A stretch of DNA of 32,431 nt, from contig UCCA01000048.1 in assembly GCA_900470805.1 (NCBI GenBank), positions 1 through 32,431 on the forward strand, given 5' to 3'. The notes under the pieces were generated by a model. It searched no databases and had not been told where the DNA came from. It saw only the letters and a list, made by a program, of their open reading frames with translations. Source of the DNA: Hyphomicrobiales bacterium (GTDB taxonomy: Bacteria; Pseudomonadota; Alphaproteobacteria; Rhizobiales; Rhizobiaceae). Numbering within the stretch: position 1 is the first letter of the stretch; each line of letters starts with the position of its first letter. The position numbers and the translations under genes were made by a program. Shown in pieces: positions 24,340 to 32,431 of the stretch.

Positions 24340-24576
24340 TCAGGAAAGGCCGTACCAGGCTCCGCGCCCCGCACCGTGCAGGACAAGGTGCCCTTGATCC
24401 ACGAGCGCCTTCAGGTGATCCTTGATAGTGTGCCGGCTTGCGTCTGTGATGCGGGCAGCCTCAGAGACGGTGATCCGCCCATGTTCGCGCGCCAACTCGA
24501 GCAGTGTGACGGACAATTCCGGCATGTCGGCGAGAATGATGCGCTCCCGCTCCATTTTCCTCTCGAGCCGGGTCAT
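24340..24576 (-). CDS. Small winged-helix DNA-binding protein, possibly a Fic C-terminal remnant
   Basis: The frame has 78 residues and includes ITVSEAARITDASRHTIKDH followed by LKALVDQGHLVLHGAGRGAW. This is a winged helix-turn-helix like those at the C-terminus of Fic-domain and AlbA/RecG-like regulatory proteins. No ribosome-binding site precedes the ATG and no Fic motif (HPFxxGN) is found upstream, so it may be the surviving tail of a longer gene rather than a stand-alone regulator. It is on the same strand as the downstream siderophore permease gene but lies beyond its 3' end. Confidence 0.5.
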   Translation of the reverse strand: MTRLERKMERERIILADMPELSVTLLELAREHGRITVSEAARITDASRHTIKDHLKALVDQGHLVLHGAGRGAWYGLS

Positions 24577-24679
24577 CTGACGATGGGTCGAGCTAGCTAT
24601 CGGGGCTTTAGCGTTGCAGTTGAAGAACGTTACTTTTTCGCCACGAGCTCTGACAGAATCCGGTCTATCGGTGTCTGGA

Positions 24680-26647
24680 TCAAGCCTTCTTCCGCATCAT
24701 GAACATCAGGAACGGAGCGCCGATCATGGCTGAAACCAGGCCGGCGGGAATCTGATACGGAGATACGATCGTCCGTCCGAGGAAATCGGCCGTCACCATC
24801 AGGCTCCCGCCGATGAGCGCGGCGCCTATCATTTGCGGCAGGGCCCGCGTCAGGCCCGCCTCCCGCGCCAGATGTGGTCCCATCAGGCCGACGAAGGAGA
24901 GCGGACCCACGGTGAGCGTAGCGGCGCCCGTCATCAAACCCGCCAGCGTGAAGAGAACCAATCTCGATCTTGAAAGGGATATGCCGACAGCCGCCGACGG
25001 CGACGGACCGAGTGGAAGGATATCCAGCCATCGTCGGGTGGCAAAGGCAATGGTCATCAACACCGCGCCAAGGCCTGCTTCCGCTAGCGCGGTCGGCCCG
25101 TCCACAAGGTAGGTCGAGCCGCTCATCCACCGCATGAGCAATGCCGCCCTCGGGTCTCCGGTCGAACTCAAGACGCCGACGACAGCATCGACCATGGCGC
25201 TCAGCGCGATGCCAGCAAGCAGAACGCGCTCGGGCGAAAAGCCGGACCGCCGGGAATTCAGGAAAATGACGGCAAGCACGGCAATCGCACCAATAGCGGC
25301 AAAGGTGAACTGCCCAAACAAACCTGGCGCTATCGCAAACAAGCCGATGGCGATGCCGAATGTCGCTCCGGCGCTGATGCCCAGCACTTCGGGGCTAGAC
25401 ATCTCGTTTCCGGTCAGCCGCTGCAGGATCGATCCCGCTACGGCAAGCATGGCTCCCGAGACAAGGGCGGCCAAAACCTTCGGCACGCGAATGGCCAGGA
25501 TATCCGAAGCGAGATCGCCGGAAAGCATCGAAAGGCTGCCATCTATGCCGCGTCCAACAAAGATGCTGATGCCTAGGACTGCGCAAAGTCCAATTGCGGC
25601 AAAGGCGATCGATGTGGCCGCGCCGAACGCGCGCGGTCTTTTCCACACAGATGACTGTTGGATCCGGTGGCGGATCTTCAATCGTGGCAGCAGCGCCAGC
25701 AGAAGCGGTGAGCCGAAGATCGCCGTAACCGCCCCCGTCGGGAGAAAGTCGCCAAGTCCGCCGGCGACCAATTGCAGCACGGCGTCGGCGCAGAACAGTA
25801 GGCTTGCTCCTATCAGGGGAGACCAGAAGATGAGTTGGCCAGGGCGCCGCGCCCCCGATAGCCGGGAAAGCGTTGGCGCGACCAGGCCGATAAAGCTGAT
25901 AACCCCGATGGCGCTCGTGACGAATGCGGCAAGCGCAACCGCACAGGCGATGGCGATGAACCGCAACCTGCCCACTCTTACGCCAAGTGCCGCCGAGCTG
26001 TTGTCGCCGAGATCGAGGATCGAAAGCGGTCGCACGATCAAGGCGCAAACAACCCCAACCGCTGCCATTTTCCAAGACAAAGATAGGGGGATGGCCCAGC
26101 TTTGCTGCGACAGGGAACCGCTTCCCCAGATGAACAGGCTCGCGAGATAGCGCTGGTTCAGATAGGTCAGGATCGCGGAAAGACCACCGCACCAAAGGCT
26201 GAGCACCAGACCCGAAAGCACAAGAGAATAGGGCGAAAACCCGCGCCGCGCGCCGAGACCGACAACGATAAGCGCGGCCATGGCGCTTCCCGCCAGGGCG
26301 ACGAGATCTCGACTGGTTCCCACCAATTCCGGAAGAAAGAGCGATGCGACGACCAGGGCGAGGTTTGCGCCTGCCGATACGCCGAGCGTTGTCGGATCCG
26401 CAAGCGGATTGCGCAGAACTTGCTGGAACAAGGCACCGGCCAGCGCAAGCGCTGCCCCCACCAGCAGCGCTGTCGCCAGACGGGGGAGTGTCGCGTAATA
26501 GAGCACCAGCCGCGTCGTGTCATAGCTTGCCTCGGGTGCAACCGAAAGCGACGGCGCGACGAGCGCCAGGGATGCGCAGGCTCCGACCACAAAAAACATG
26601 GCGACGACGAGCGCGGGCCCGTAGATTTCTCGACGAGAGATGGTCAT
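24680..26647 (-). CDS. Fused iron-siderophore ABC permease (FhuB-like, two FecCD domains)
   Basis: This is a 655-residue inner-membrane protein made of two FecCD-type halves. The first (about 1-325) contains GALFQQVLRNPLADPTTLGV and ISFIGLVAPTLSRLSGA. The second (about 345-655) contains GSILQRLTGNEMSSPEVLGI and LSFVGLMGPHLAREAGLTRA. About 20 hydrophobic segments are expected. Such fused permeases characterise hydroxamate-siderophore (FhuB) systems; most other FecCD permeases are separate proteins. Its ATG overlaps the binding-protein stop by four bases. It is last in the operon. The exact siderophore cannot be read from the permease. Confidence 0.93.
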   Translation of the reverse strand: MTISRREIYGPALVVAMFFVVGACASLALVAPSLSVAPEASYDTTRLVLYYATLPRLATALLVGAALALAGALFQQVLRNPLADPTTLGVSAGANLALVVASLFLPELVGTSRDLVALAGSAMAALIVVGLGARRGFSPYSLVLSGLVLSLWCGGLSAILTYLNQRYLASLFIWGSGSLSQQSWAIPLSLSWKMAAVGVVCALIVRPLSILDLGDNSSAALGVRVGRLRFIAIACAVALAAFVTSAIGVISFIGLVAPTLSRLSGARRPGQLIFWSPLIGASLLFCADAVLQLVAGGLGDFLPTGAVTAIFGSPLLLALLPRLKIRHRIQQSSVWKRPRAFGAATSIAFAAIGLCAVLGISIFVGRGIDGSLSMLSGDLASDILAIRVPKVLAALVSGAMLAVAGSILQRLTGNEMSSPEVLGISAGATFGIAIGLFAIAPGLFGQFTFAAIGAIAVLAVIFLNSRRSGFSPERVLLAGIALSAMVDAVVGVLSSTGDPRAALLMRWMSGSTYLVDGPTALAEAGLGAVLMTIAFATRRWLDILPLGPSPSAAVGISLSRSRLVLFTLAGLMTGAATLTVGPLSFVGLMGPHLAREAGLTRALPQMIGAALIGGSLMVTADFLGRTIVSPYQIPAGLVSAMIGAPFLMFMMRKKA

Positions 26648-27546
26648 GCCTCGCGCTCCAGCAGATCGGTCAGGAGGCCCGCAAATCGCACAGCCTCGTT
26701 GACCATTCCGAACATCAGGGCGGCGGGCAGGATGGACAGATGACCGGGACGCGAGAATGGAAGCCTGTTCCAGAGAGGGCTCTCGGTAAGTTTCGGAAGG
26801 ACATCCGGCGGAACGGGATCGAACGCCACCAATCGAGCGTTTTGGTCCGCGATCTTGGCGAGGTCTTCAATGCCGATGGTTTCGAAGCCCCAGAAATTTG
26901 ATGGCCTCGTCCATGCGTTGCGGACGCCGATGCGCTCGAAGACGTTATGAAACAGGCCAGGGCTTGAATAGATGCGAAGGTGGCGCGCATCCATGAAGTT
27001 CACCAGCGCGATGGACGGCAGGTTTTTTCCCGCCAGCCGTTCGCGGCAACGGTCGAAGAAAGCGTCTGATCGCGAAAGAAACGCCTCGGCCTCTCTCTCT
27101 CGTGCTATTTCAACCGACAGCTTGCGTGTCGCGGCGATCGCCGATCGCAGGATAGGTCCGCTGTCAGGTGTGAACATCTCCAGTCGGACAATCTTCCCAT
27201 AGGGCTTCAGCCTCGGGGCCAACTCGTCGAGATAAGGCGTCGTCAGGATAATGTCGGGTTTCAGTTGGAGCAGGATCTCGAGGTTCACCTCGAACGCGCT
27301 GCCGATATCAACGACGGAATCCGGCATTGCCGGCTCGACCACCCAACGGCCCCAATCGGCGAGATCGGAAATGCCGACAGGTGGAAGCCCGAGCGAAAGG
27401 AGAGTGGATGACAAACCGTAATCAAGGCTGACGATCCTTTTACGCGACGTTTCAGCCAATAGCGGGGTGGGGGCAACCGCTATCGCCGCAGCATATTGCA
27501 GAACTGTCCTCCGCGAGACGAACATCGAAGCAGGCCTAGCAAACAT
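26644..27546 (-). CDS. Iron-siderophore substrate-binding protein (FhuD-like)
   Basis: This 300-residue periplasmic-binding protein of the FhuD/BtuF class has a twin-arginine-like or Sec export signal, SRRTVLQYAAAIAVAPTPLL, cleaved near the following AET. It then has two lobes joined by a long helix. Class motifs include RIVSLDYGLSSTLLSLGLPP, LLQLKPDIILTTPY and FSRPGHLSILPAALMFG. The start 27546 overlaps the ATPase gene by 11 bases. An alternative ATG at 27525 begins MFVSRRT and would place the RR motif near the start; neither has a strong ribosome-binding site. It delivers the ferri-siderophore to the fused permease. Confidence 0.9.
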   Translation of the reverse strand: MFARPASMFVSRRTVLQYAAAIAVAPTPLLAETSRKRIVSLDYGLSSTLLSLGLPPVGISDLADWGRWVVEPAMPDSVVDIGSAFEVNLEILLQLKPDIILTTPYLDELAPRLKPYGKIVRLEMFTPDSGPILRSAIAATRKLSVEIAREREAEAFLSRSDAFFDRCRERLAGKNLPSIALVNFMDARHLRIYSSPGLFHNVFERIGVRNAWTRPSNFWGFETIGIEDLAKIADQNARLVAFDPVPPDVLPKLTESPLWNRLPFSRPGHLSILPAALMFGMVNEAVRFAGLLTDLLEREA

Positions 27547-28348
27547 AGGCGAGAGGGTGGTTAAGGTTGGGCGCGGAGATAACGTTCATGTCGATTCCAT
27601 AAATATCGTGCAGCGTCTGGGGCACGAGTATTTCGGCCGGCGTCCCGCTGGCAACAACCTGGCCATGGTTCAGCGCATGGATCCGATCGCAGAAGCGGGC
27701 CGCCATGTTGACGTCGTGAAGAACGATCACGACACTCCGGCCGCCTTCGTGCGCCAGCTTCCGGACGAGCGAAAGGACCTCGATCTGGTGGGCGACATCA
27801 AGTGCCGCGGTAGGTTCGTCGAGCAGCAGGCAACGCGCATCCTGCGCGATCAGCATCGCGATCCAAGCGCGTTGCCGCTCGCCGCCGGAGAGAGTGCCCA
27901 CGACCCGATCAGCAAATATCCCTATATTTGTCGCCGTAAGCGCGGCGTCGACCTTTTCCTTGTCTATCTTGGAAAATCGGCCAAGAGCACCGTGCCACGG
28001 GTAACGCCCGCAACCGACAAGCTCACGGATCGTCATCTCCGAGCCGGTGCTTAAATCCTGCGGCATGTAAGCGACCGCTCGCGCGAAGTCGCGGTCGCCA
28101 TAGTGCCTGAATGCCTGACCACCGCAGGCGACAATTCCCGACGTAGGCGACAATTGGCGGGCCAGGATCTTCAAAAGGCTTGATTTGCCTGATCCGTTGT
28201 GACCCACCAAGGCGACCACTTCGCCCGCTGGAAATTCAAGGCTGACATCGGACAGGATCGTGTTGCCGTCGATCGAAAGCCCGACGCCTTTGACTTCGAA
28301 GGCTTTCGTCGGTTCGGGCATGTCTTGCGCGGGCATTGGCGAGGTCAC
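27536..28348 (-). CDS. Iron-siderophore ABC transporter ATP-binding protein (FecE/FhuC-like)
   Basis: The protein has 270 residues from the GTG at 28348. Walker A is GHNGSGKSS (49-57), then a Q-loop (YMPQDL), signature LSGGERQR, Walker B CLLLDEPTAALD and H-loop VIVLHDVNMAARFCD. The segment GCGRYPWHGALGRF is typical of FecE/FhuC ATPases. GTG 28348 is chosen because AAGGA lies 7 bases upstream; the in-frame ATG at 28363 lacks a good site. It partners with the fused permease. Its stop overlaps the start of the binding-protein gene, indicating coupled translation. Confidence 0.92.
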   Translation of the reverse strand: MTSPMPAQDMPEPTKAFEVKGVGLSIDGNTILSDVSLEFPAGEVVALVGHNGSGKSSLLKILARQLSPTSGIVACGGQAFRHYGDRDFARAVAYMPQDLSTGSEMTIRELVGCGRYPWHGALGRFSKIDKEKVDAALTATNIGIFADRVVGTLSGGERQRAWIAMLIAQDARCLLLDEPTAALDVAHQIEVLSLVRKLAHEGGRSVVIVLHDVNMAARFCDRIHALNHGQVVASGTPAEILVPQTLHDIYGIDMNVISAPNLNHPLAYVC

Positions 28349-28376
28349 GGTATTTCCTTCCATGTCTCAACTTCGG

Positions 28377-29273
28377 CTATTGGTTGGCGGGCTGGCCGTC
28401 ATCGGTCGGCCCGCGTTCAAACGCGATAGCCACGGCGCGGTTAACGGCGGGTCCAAGTGCGGACATGTGCGTCTGTCCCGAAAAGAGCTCGAATTGCGTT
28501 CTGATACCGGTGTCAGGCTTGTTCAGCCGATCCGCCATTTCCCGCGCCAGTGAAACGGTGCGTTCAGCCTTCCTCTTCTCGATACGGGATGCCGCATCGT
28601 CGTTTCGATACTGGAAAGGCGCAAGCTCATCGCCTTCATACTCGCCGGCCGACAAATGCAGGAAGACTTCAGCCCGAGAAACCGGATGCCGGCCCGCCTC
28701 GTTGTTCAGGATCTCGCTGCCCTCCCAGTAAATCGTCGGGCTGGCGGCAATCCACCTGGCGAAAAGCCATGGCCGTTCGAAGAGGGCGTATAGCGCAAAC
28801 AACCCGCCGAAAGAGTGCCCGAAAAGCGATCTGCGCGTTGGGTCGATGCGTGTCACCGCGTCAAGCTGGAAAAAAAGCCGACGCTCGATAAAGTCTAGGA
28901 GTTGGCCGCTCCCGCCGATGCGAACCGGAGCTCCGCCCTCGACATAGGGCGGATAGGATTTGATCGGTGGAGGACCCAGGTCCCACGCACGGCGGAATGC
29001 GTCATAGGGTTCGTCGGTGGGATAGCCGATCGCCGCAATCACTCCCCAATCAACGTTGGTGCCGGTCGGATAGGGTGCTTGCGTCACCATGCTGGCGAAC
29101 GCGAATGGGAAGGTCGCGTTGCCATCGGTCGTCACTAGAAGCGGCCAGCCGCCCGCCGGCGGCTCTCCTTTTGGCACGAACAGGAAGATCCGGTAAGGAT
29201 CGCTGCCATCCATTGGCTCCAGGTCGAAATGAACCGTTCCCGGCAAAGCGTATACGTGTTCAGTCATGTCCAT
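28377..29273 (-). CDS. Alpha/beta-hydrolase esterase, IroE/Fes-like siderophore hydrolase
   Basis: This ~298-residue hydrolase has a nucleophile elbow GHSFGG (S154) and a conserved FSGQTHMSALGPAVNRA tract near the C-terminus that supplies the catalytic His. Dispersed similarity to the esterase-D/IroE/BesA group includes HLSAGEYEGDELAPF. No signal peptide is seen, so it is cytoplasmic or membrane-associated and would release iron by hydrolysing an imported ester-linked siderophore. The ATG at 29273 is chosen with a short AGG spacing. ATG 29267 and TTG 29309 are alternatives. It lies between the receptor and ATPase genes, 28 bases before the latter. Confidence 0.82.
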   Translation of the reverse strand: MDMTEHVYALPGTVHFDLEPMDGSDPYRIFLFVPKGEPPAGGWPLLVTTDGNATFPFAFASMVTQAPYPTGTNVDWGVIAAIGYPTDEPYDAFRRAWDLGPPPIKSYPPYVEGGAPVRIGGSGQLLDFIERRLFFQLDAVTRIDPTRRSLFGHSFGGLFALYALFERPWLFARWIAASPTIYWEGSEILNNEAGRHPVSRAEVFLHLSAGEYEGDELAPFQYRNDDAASRIEKRKAERTVSLAREMADRLNKPDTGIRTQFELFSGQTHMSALGPAVNRAVAIAFERGPTDDGQPANQ

Positions 29274-29315
29274 TTCGCCTGTCGCCCGGTCGTTTGGCAG
29301 ATTTCGCAAGGCTCG

Positions 29316-31436
29316 TTACCACTTGTACTTGAGCGAACCCATGACCGTGCGGCCCTGTCCAGTGTAGCAATATCCATCGGTGCAGACCTGTTCGCGCCGA
29401 TCGGCGAGGTTGGTGGCGCTGACCGAGAGCGACAGCCCCTTTAGATCTTGAGAGCGGGCGCCAAAATCATAGGAGATCACCGCATCGAAATAGGCTGTGC
29501 CGGGGTTCTTGGCGGTGTTCGCATCGCTGGTGAAGGAGTTGCTGATTGCGCGAATGCCACCGCCGATGGTGAGGCCAGGTATCGCCGACGTTTCAGGCAT
29601 TTCATAGTTCACCCACAGGGAGGCGACGTGACGCGGTACCGTCGATGGCACGTTGCCGATCAATGTCGCGTCGTTATTGCCGGTGATCTCAGCATGGGAA
29701 TAGGTGTAGGCGGCGATAAGGCTGATGCCGTTGTCGAACTGGGTGCGCCCTTCGAGCTCGAAGCCGGTGTAAGTGTTTTCGCCGGAATTTTCCGAGAACA
29801 AGAAGCTCGAATCGTATTGCGGCTTGCCGGTTTCGACCAGGCGATAGACCGCTCCGCTCAGGGAGTAGTTCTCGCCCTCTGGCTGATACTTCACGCCGAC
29901 TTCGATCTGGCGTCCCTTGGTCGGGTCCAAAACCGAGCCATCTTCGGAAAGCGCGGTGGAAGGAACAAACGAGGTGCCGTAGCTCACATAAGGCGCGATA
30001 CCGTTGTCGAACAGATAAAGCAGGCCCACCTGACCGGAAAGGACGCCGTCATCCTTTTCGTCCGTCGATCCATCGGGTCCCTTTACTGTTGTTTCCTGGT
30101 GTGCCCAGTCATAGCGAAGACCCGCTACGGCCCGCCAGTTGCCGAGTTCCATCTGGTCCTGGGCATAAACGCCGGTCTGGTTGAGGCTGCTGCCGGTGAA
30201 GGAGCTGAGCGCGGGAACCGGCACGCTGGCGCCGGGTGTATTCGGCGCGACGCTATCGCCGCCCAAGGCGAAGTCGGACGAAACCCAAGTGTAATCAAGG
30301 CCACCGAGCAAGGTGTGGGAGACAGCACCGGTATCGAACTGGCTTTCGAGCTGGTTGTCGATCTGATAGGCGCGCATGCTCTCCGTAACCGACGTCGTCG
30401 GCCAAGTGCCATCCGTGTTGACGAGAATACGGTTGAGGTAATGCGCCTTCAAGTCCGTGTCGCCAGCGCGGGCATTCTGGCGGAAGGTGATGCCGTTGTC
30501 GAATTTGTGCTCGAGCTGATAGCCGAGCTGATATTGTTCGACTTTCTGGCTGTTGAAATCCGGGTCGGTGTAGAGGAAGACGTCGCCATCCTGCAGGTAG
30601 CTCCAGGCGCTGGCGCCGGTCTCGGTCTTCTGCGCCAGGCCATAGACGGTGAAGGTCGTGTCCTCGCTCGGCTTCCAGGTAGCGGACGGCTGCAGGAGAT
30701 AACGATCGTCATCGATGTCGTAACTTCCTTCGCCAGCACGGGCCAAGCCGACCAGGCGGTAGTCGATCTCGTCGTTGATCGCTCCGCCGAAGTCGAAGGC
30801 GGCCTGCTTGCGGCCGATGGTGCCGTATTGCAGTTCTACCTCGTGGTGCTCTTCTCCAAGTGGCAGCTTCGAGATGCGGTTGACGATGCCGGCGGCGCTT
30901 GCCGCGCCGTACATGACCGACACCGGGCCCTTCAGGACTTCGATGCGATCCAGTGTGTAGACCTCGGTCATAAACGAGCCGTAGTTCATGATCGGCTGGC
31001 GCAGGCCATCGCGGAAGTCGCCTGTTGTGGTTGTCTCGATACCTCGGATGTAGATCTGGTCAAATCGCGGATCGTAGCCAAAGGCGCCGGTGGTGACACC
31101 CGAGGCGTAGCGAGCCGCCTGGATCATGTCGGTAACGGCCCGCTCGTCCATCTCTTCGCGGGTGATGACCGATACCGAGCGGGGAGTCTCAACCAGCGGC
31201 GTGTCCGTCTTCGTTGCCGAGATCGTAAGCTTCGGCACGACCGTCGCGTTGTCTTCCCTGATGGATTGAGGATCCGAACCGTTGCCGGTGACGGTGATTT
31301 TCTGCAGCTCCGTGCTGTTCCCATCCTGAGCAAGTGTCGCGTGCGTGTTCAGCGCGACCACCGCGACGATGCCGACCAGCATCGTGGAGTTCAGGAGACC
31401 GCGGTTCGCCCGATTGTGTTTAAAGGAAAATGACAT
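29316..31436 (-). CDS. TonB-dependent siderophore receptor
   Basis: This 706-residue outer-membrane receptor has a Sec signal peptide ending near THATLAQD. A TonB-box-like stretch LQKITVTG follows. The plug domain carries TPRSVSVITREEMDERAVTD, RFDQIYIRGI and VEVLKGP-type VLKGPVSVMYG. A long 22-strand-type barrel ends in the aromatic residue of LKYKW. It resembles FhuE/FoxA-like hydroxamate receptors. ATG 31436 is preferred because AAGGG lies 7 bases upstream and it sits just before the signal peptide; a longer frame reaching 31622 has no such support. It is first in the operon and passes its ligand to the FhuD-FhuB-FhuC system. Confidence 0.93.
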   Translation of the reverse strand: MSFSFKHNRANRGLLNSTMLVGIVAVVALNTHATLAQDGNSTELQKITVTGNGSDPQSIREDNATVVPKLTISATKTDTPLVETPRSVSVITREEMDERAVTDMIQAARYASGVTTGAFGYDPRFDQIYIRGIETTTTGDFRDGLRQPIMNYGSFMTEVYTLDRIEVLKGPVSVMYGAASAAGIVNRISKLPLGEEHHEVELQYGTIGRKQAAFDFGGAINDEIDYRLVGLARAGEGSYDIDDDRYLLQPSATWKPSEDTTFTVYGLAQKTETGASAWSYLQDGDVFLYTDPDFNSQKVEQYQLGYQLEHKFDNGITFRQNARAGDTDLKAHYLNRILVNTDGTWPTTSVTESMRAYQIDNQLESQFDTGAVSHTLLGGLDYTWVSSDFALGGDSVAPNTPGASVPVPALSSFTGSSLNQTGVYAQDQMELGNWRAVAGLRYDWAHQETTVKGPDGSTDEKDDGVLSGQVGLLYLFDNGIAPYVSYGTSFVPSTALSEDGSVLDPTKGRQIEVGVKYQPEGENYSLSGAVYRLVETGKPQYDSSFLFSENSGENTYTGFELEGRTQFDNGISLIAAYTYSHAEITGNNDATLIGNVPSTVPRHVASLWVNYEMPETSAIPGLTIGGGIRAISNSFTSDANTAKNPGTAYFDAVISYDFGARSQDLKGLSLSVSATNLADRREQVCTDGYCYTGQGRTVMGSLKYKW

Positions 31437-31541
31437 TGCGCGACCCTTCCCGGAGAGCAGACGCGCCGGCAAATCGCTGGCGCAAGATAGAAATTTCGCG
31501 ACAGCACGTTGACTGCCGAAAGGCATGCCGCCTTTGGGCGC

Positions 31542-31570
31542 ATCAATAAAAACATTACAAAACGAGTCAA
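31542..31570 (-). promoter_or_regulatory. Candidate promoter of the siderophore operon
   Basis: Read on the minus strand, TTGACT (31570-31565) and ATTGAT (31547-31542) are separated by 17 bases in an A/T-rich stretch and lie about 100 bases before the receptor start. I looked for RirA (TGA-N18-TCA) and Irr operators over this promoter and saw no convincing match. Confidence 0.45.
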
Positions 31571-31874
31571 GATATCGTGACCGCCGTTTGTGCAATCCTC
31601 GCCTATGTCGCTCAAATGCCACAAGTTTTCGCCGGTTAAGCAGACACCGCCAGAGCTAGGTCCTGCCCGGGGCTTCAAAAGTTGACAATTTCGGCCCAAG
31701 CGAGTGCAATTCCGGGTGCTGTCGTAGCCAGCCGACACCCGCGCGAGAAAGGGCCTGAGCGACCATCAGCATGTCTTCGTCCAATTTCGATGGCATCCCA
31801 GCCGATCGTCGCAAACGATATTCACAGCGCAGTCAAAGCTTGCCTGGAAGGAGGCACCGCCATATAGCAACGCG
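31571..31874. other. Spacer between divergent receptor operon and J-domain gene
   Basis: No gene, repeat or RNA was recognised in this stretch. A GGAGG at about 31849-31853 lies over 20 bases before the J-domain start and is too far to serve it well. Confidence 0.4.
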
Positions 31875-32431
31875 ATGACTGACTCAAAGATCTTCGTTGG
31901 CATTCGGCCTATACGCGGCACCCGCCAGAAGCCGACTGAACCAAGCGGCCCGAGGTGTCAGTGGGAGGGCTGCGAAAGCCCTGGCACCCTCCGGGCTCCA
32001 GTGGGAGGCACGGCGGATGGGCTATACCTCCTTTTCTGCGCCGACCATTCGCGACGGTATAACAAGGGCTACAATTATTGGCCGGGTGAGTCAGAGCCGG
32101 TTGTGGCTAAATACCAACTCGACGCCGCGTCCGGCAGGATCCACGCGCGTGGCGTGAGGAGTAATCAGCAGCACCTGGAGACACCGCTTCCGTCAACTGT
32201 TCCCTCAGGATCAGCAAAGGCATTGAGGGCGCGTGGGAAAGCGACGGGCGCCCGTTCGTCGCCCGAGCAACGTAAGCTTAGGCCGCTTGAAGCTCAGGCG
32301 TTTGACACCCTGGCGCTTCCACACGGCGCAGGCTCGGACGAAATCAGACGCCGTTACAAGGAGCGACTGAAACTAGATCATCCGGATGCGAATAATGGCA
32401 ATCGACAATCCGAGGATCGATTGCAAGCCAC
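31875..32431 (+). CDS. J-domain (DnaJ-like) protein, runs off the right edge
   Basis: An ATG at 31875 opens a frame that stays open to the window end (185 full codons seen; the 3' end lies outside). The N-terminal part carries a putative zinc site: C28 and C33 (CQWEGC) with C55 and H58 (LLFCADH), followed by RYNKGYNYW. The C-terminal part is a J domain, ALPHGAGSDEIRRRYKERLK, then the diagnostic HPD (169-171) and ANNGNRQSEDRL. The CQWEGC-then-J-domain layout is familiar from rhizobial DnaJ-like co-chaperones. Such proteins stimulate Hsp70 ATPase. The N-terminal site suggests an extra binding role, which is inference. No good ribosome-binding site lies at normal spacing. Confidence 0.85.
   Translation, partial: MTDSKIFVGIRPIRGTRQKPTEPSGPRCQWEGCESPGTLRAPVGGTADGLYLLFCADHSRRYNKGYNYWPGESEPVVAKYQLDAASGRIHARGVRSNQQHLETPLPSTVPSGSAKALRARGKATGARSSPEQRKLRPLEAQAFDTLALPHGAGSDEIRRRYKERLKLDHPDANNGNRQSEDRLQA

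Noticed and set aside
25134..26150. Plus-strand open frame of 338 codons opposite the fused permease
   Set aside because: It is a low-complexity Ser/Ala/Pro/Arg-rich translation with no domain. It mirrors the real permease gene on the minus strand.
29448..31433. Long plus-strand open frame of 661 codons
   Set aside because: It lies antisense to the TonB-dependent receptor, whose sequence is unmistakable. The predicted protein has no recognisable domain and arises from GC-biased third positions.
31437..31600. RirA or Irr operator upstream of the receptor gene
   Set aside because: I searched for TGA-N18-TCA and Irr-like inverted repeats around the promoter and found no convincing match, so iron regulation is not claimed from sequence.
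31437..31622. N-terminal extension of the receptor to 31622
   Set aside because: It would put about 60 polar residues before a normal signal peptide, and it overlaps the likely promoter.
1..32431. CRISPR array or intact insertion sequence
   Set aside because: No regularly spaced repeats with unique spacers were seen, and no complete transposase with terminal inverted repeats. The only mobility gene found is the recombinase remnant at 22.7-23.0 kb.

Overview
The window looks like accessory DNA from an alphaproteobacterium, most likely one of the Rhizobiaceae (Rhizobium, Agrobacterium or Ensifer type). The reasons are high but uneven GC, several complete ABC uptake systems each beside its own regulator, a cluster of enolase-superfamily dehydratases, and a partial J-domain protein of a kind I associate with rhizobia. 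I saw no replication genes, rRNA, intact tRNA or intact insertion sequence. This could be a chromosomal accessory region or part of a megaplasmid.

1-11.9 kb is a sugar-acid catabolism locus. On the minus strand are a solute-binding protein, two permeases, an ATPase, an enolase-superfamily dehydratase and an RraA/HMG-aldolase-like protein. On the plus strand are a divergent FCD-type GntR regulator and three more enolase-superfamily proteins. The obvious model is import of an aldonate or uronate-like acid, dehydration to 2-keto-3-deoxy acids, and cleavage to pyruvate plus an aldehyde, controlled by the GntR protein from the shared intergenic region.

12-15.6 kb is a patchwork: an aldo/keto reductase, a broken sigma-factor-like gene, a PAS-PAS-GGDEF diguanylate cyclase and a small hypothetical protein.

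15.7-19.2 kb is a stress or detoxification operon. It holds a glutathione transferase, a crotonase-fold protein that keeps the 6-oxocamphor-hydrolase catalytic residues, a CxxC peroxiredoxin, and the stump of a short-chain dehydrogenase. A LysR regulator is divergent, and a perfect 10+10 bp palindrome lies between it and the operon.

19.3-24.3 kb is a decayed island. It contains ParD with a C-terminally frameshifted ParE, remnants of a TetR and a LysR regulator run together, an intact HipB-HipA pair, a serine-recombinase remnant, and a full-length but multiply disrupted GSU2403-type nucleotidyltransferase-fold gene. Imperfect 34-bp direct repeats resembling a tRNA T-arm lie at both edges.

24.7-31.4 kb is a siderophore uptake operon on the minus strand: TonB-dependent receptor, IroE/Fes-like esterase, FecE/FhuC ATPase, FhuD-like binding protein and a fused double-length FhuB-like permease. 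The right end carries a J-domain protein, missing its 3' end, that starts at 31875 and runs off the window.
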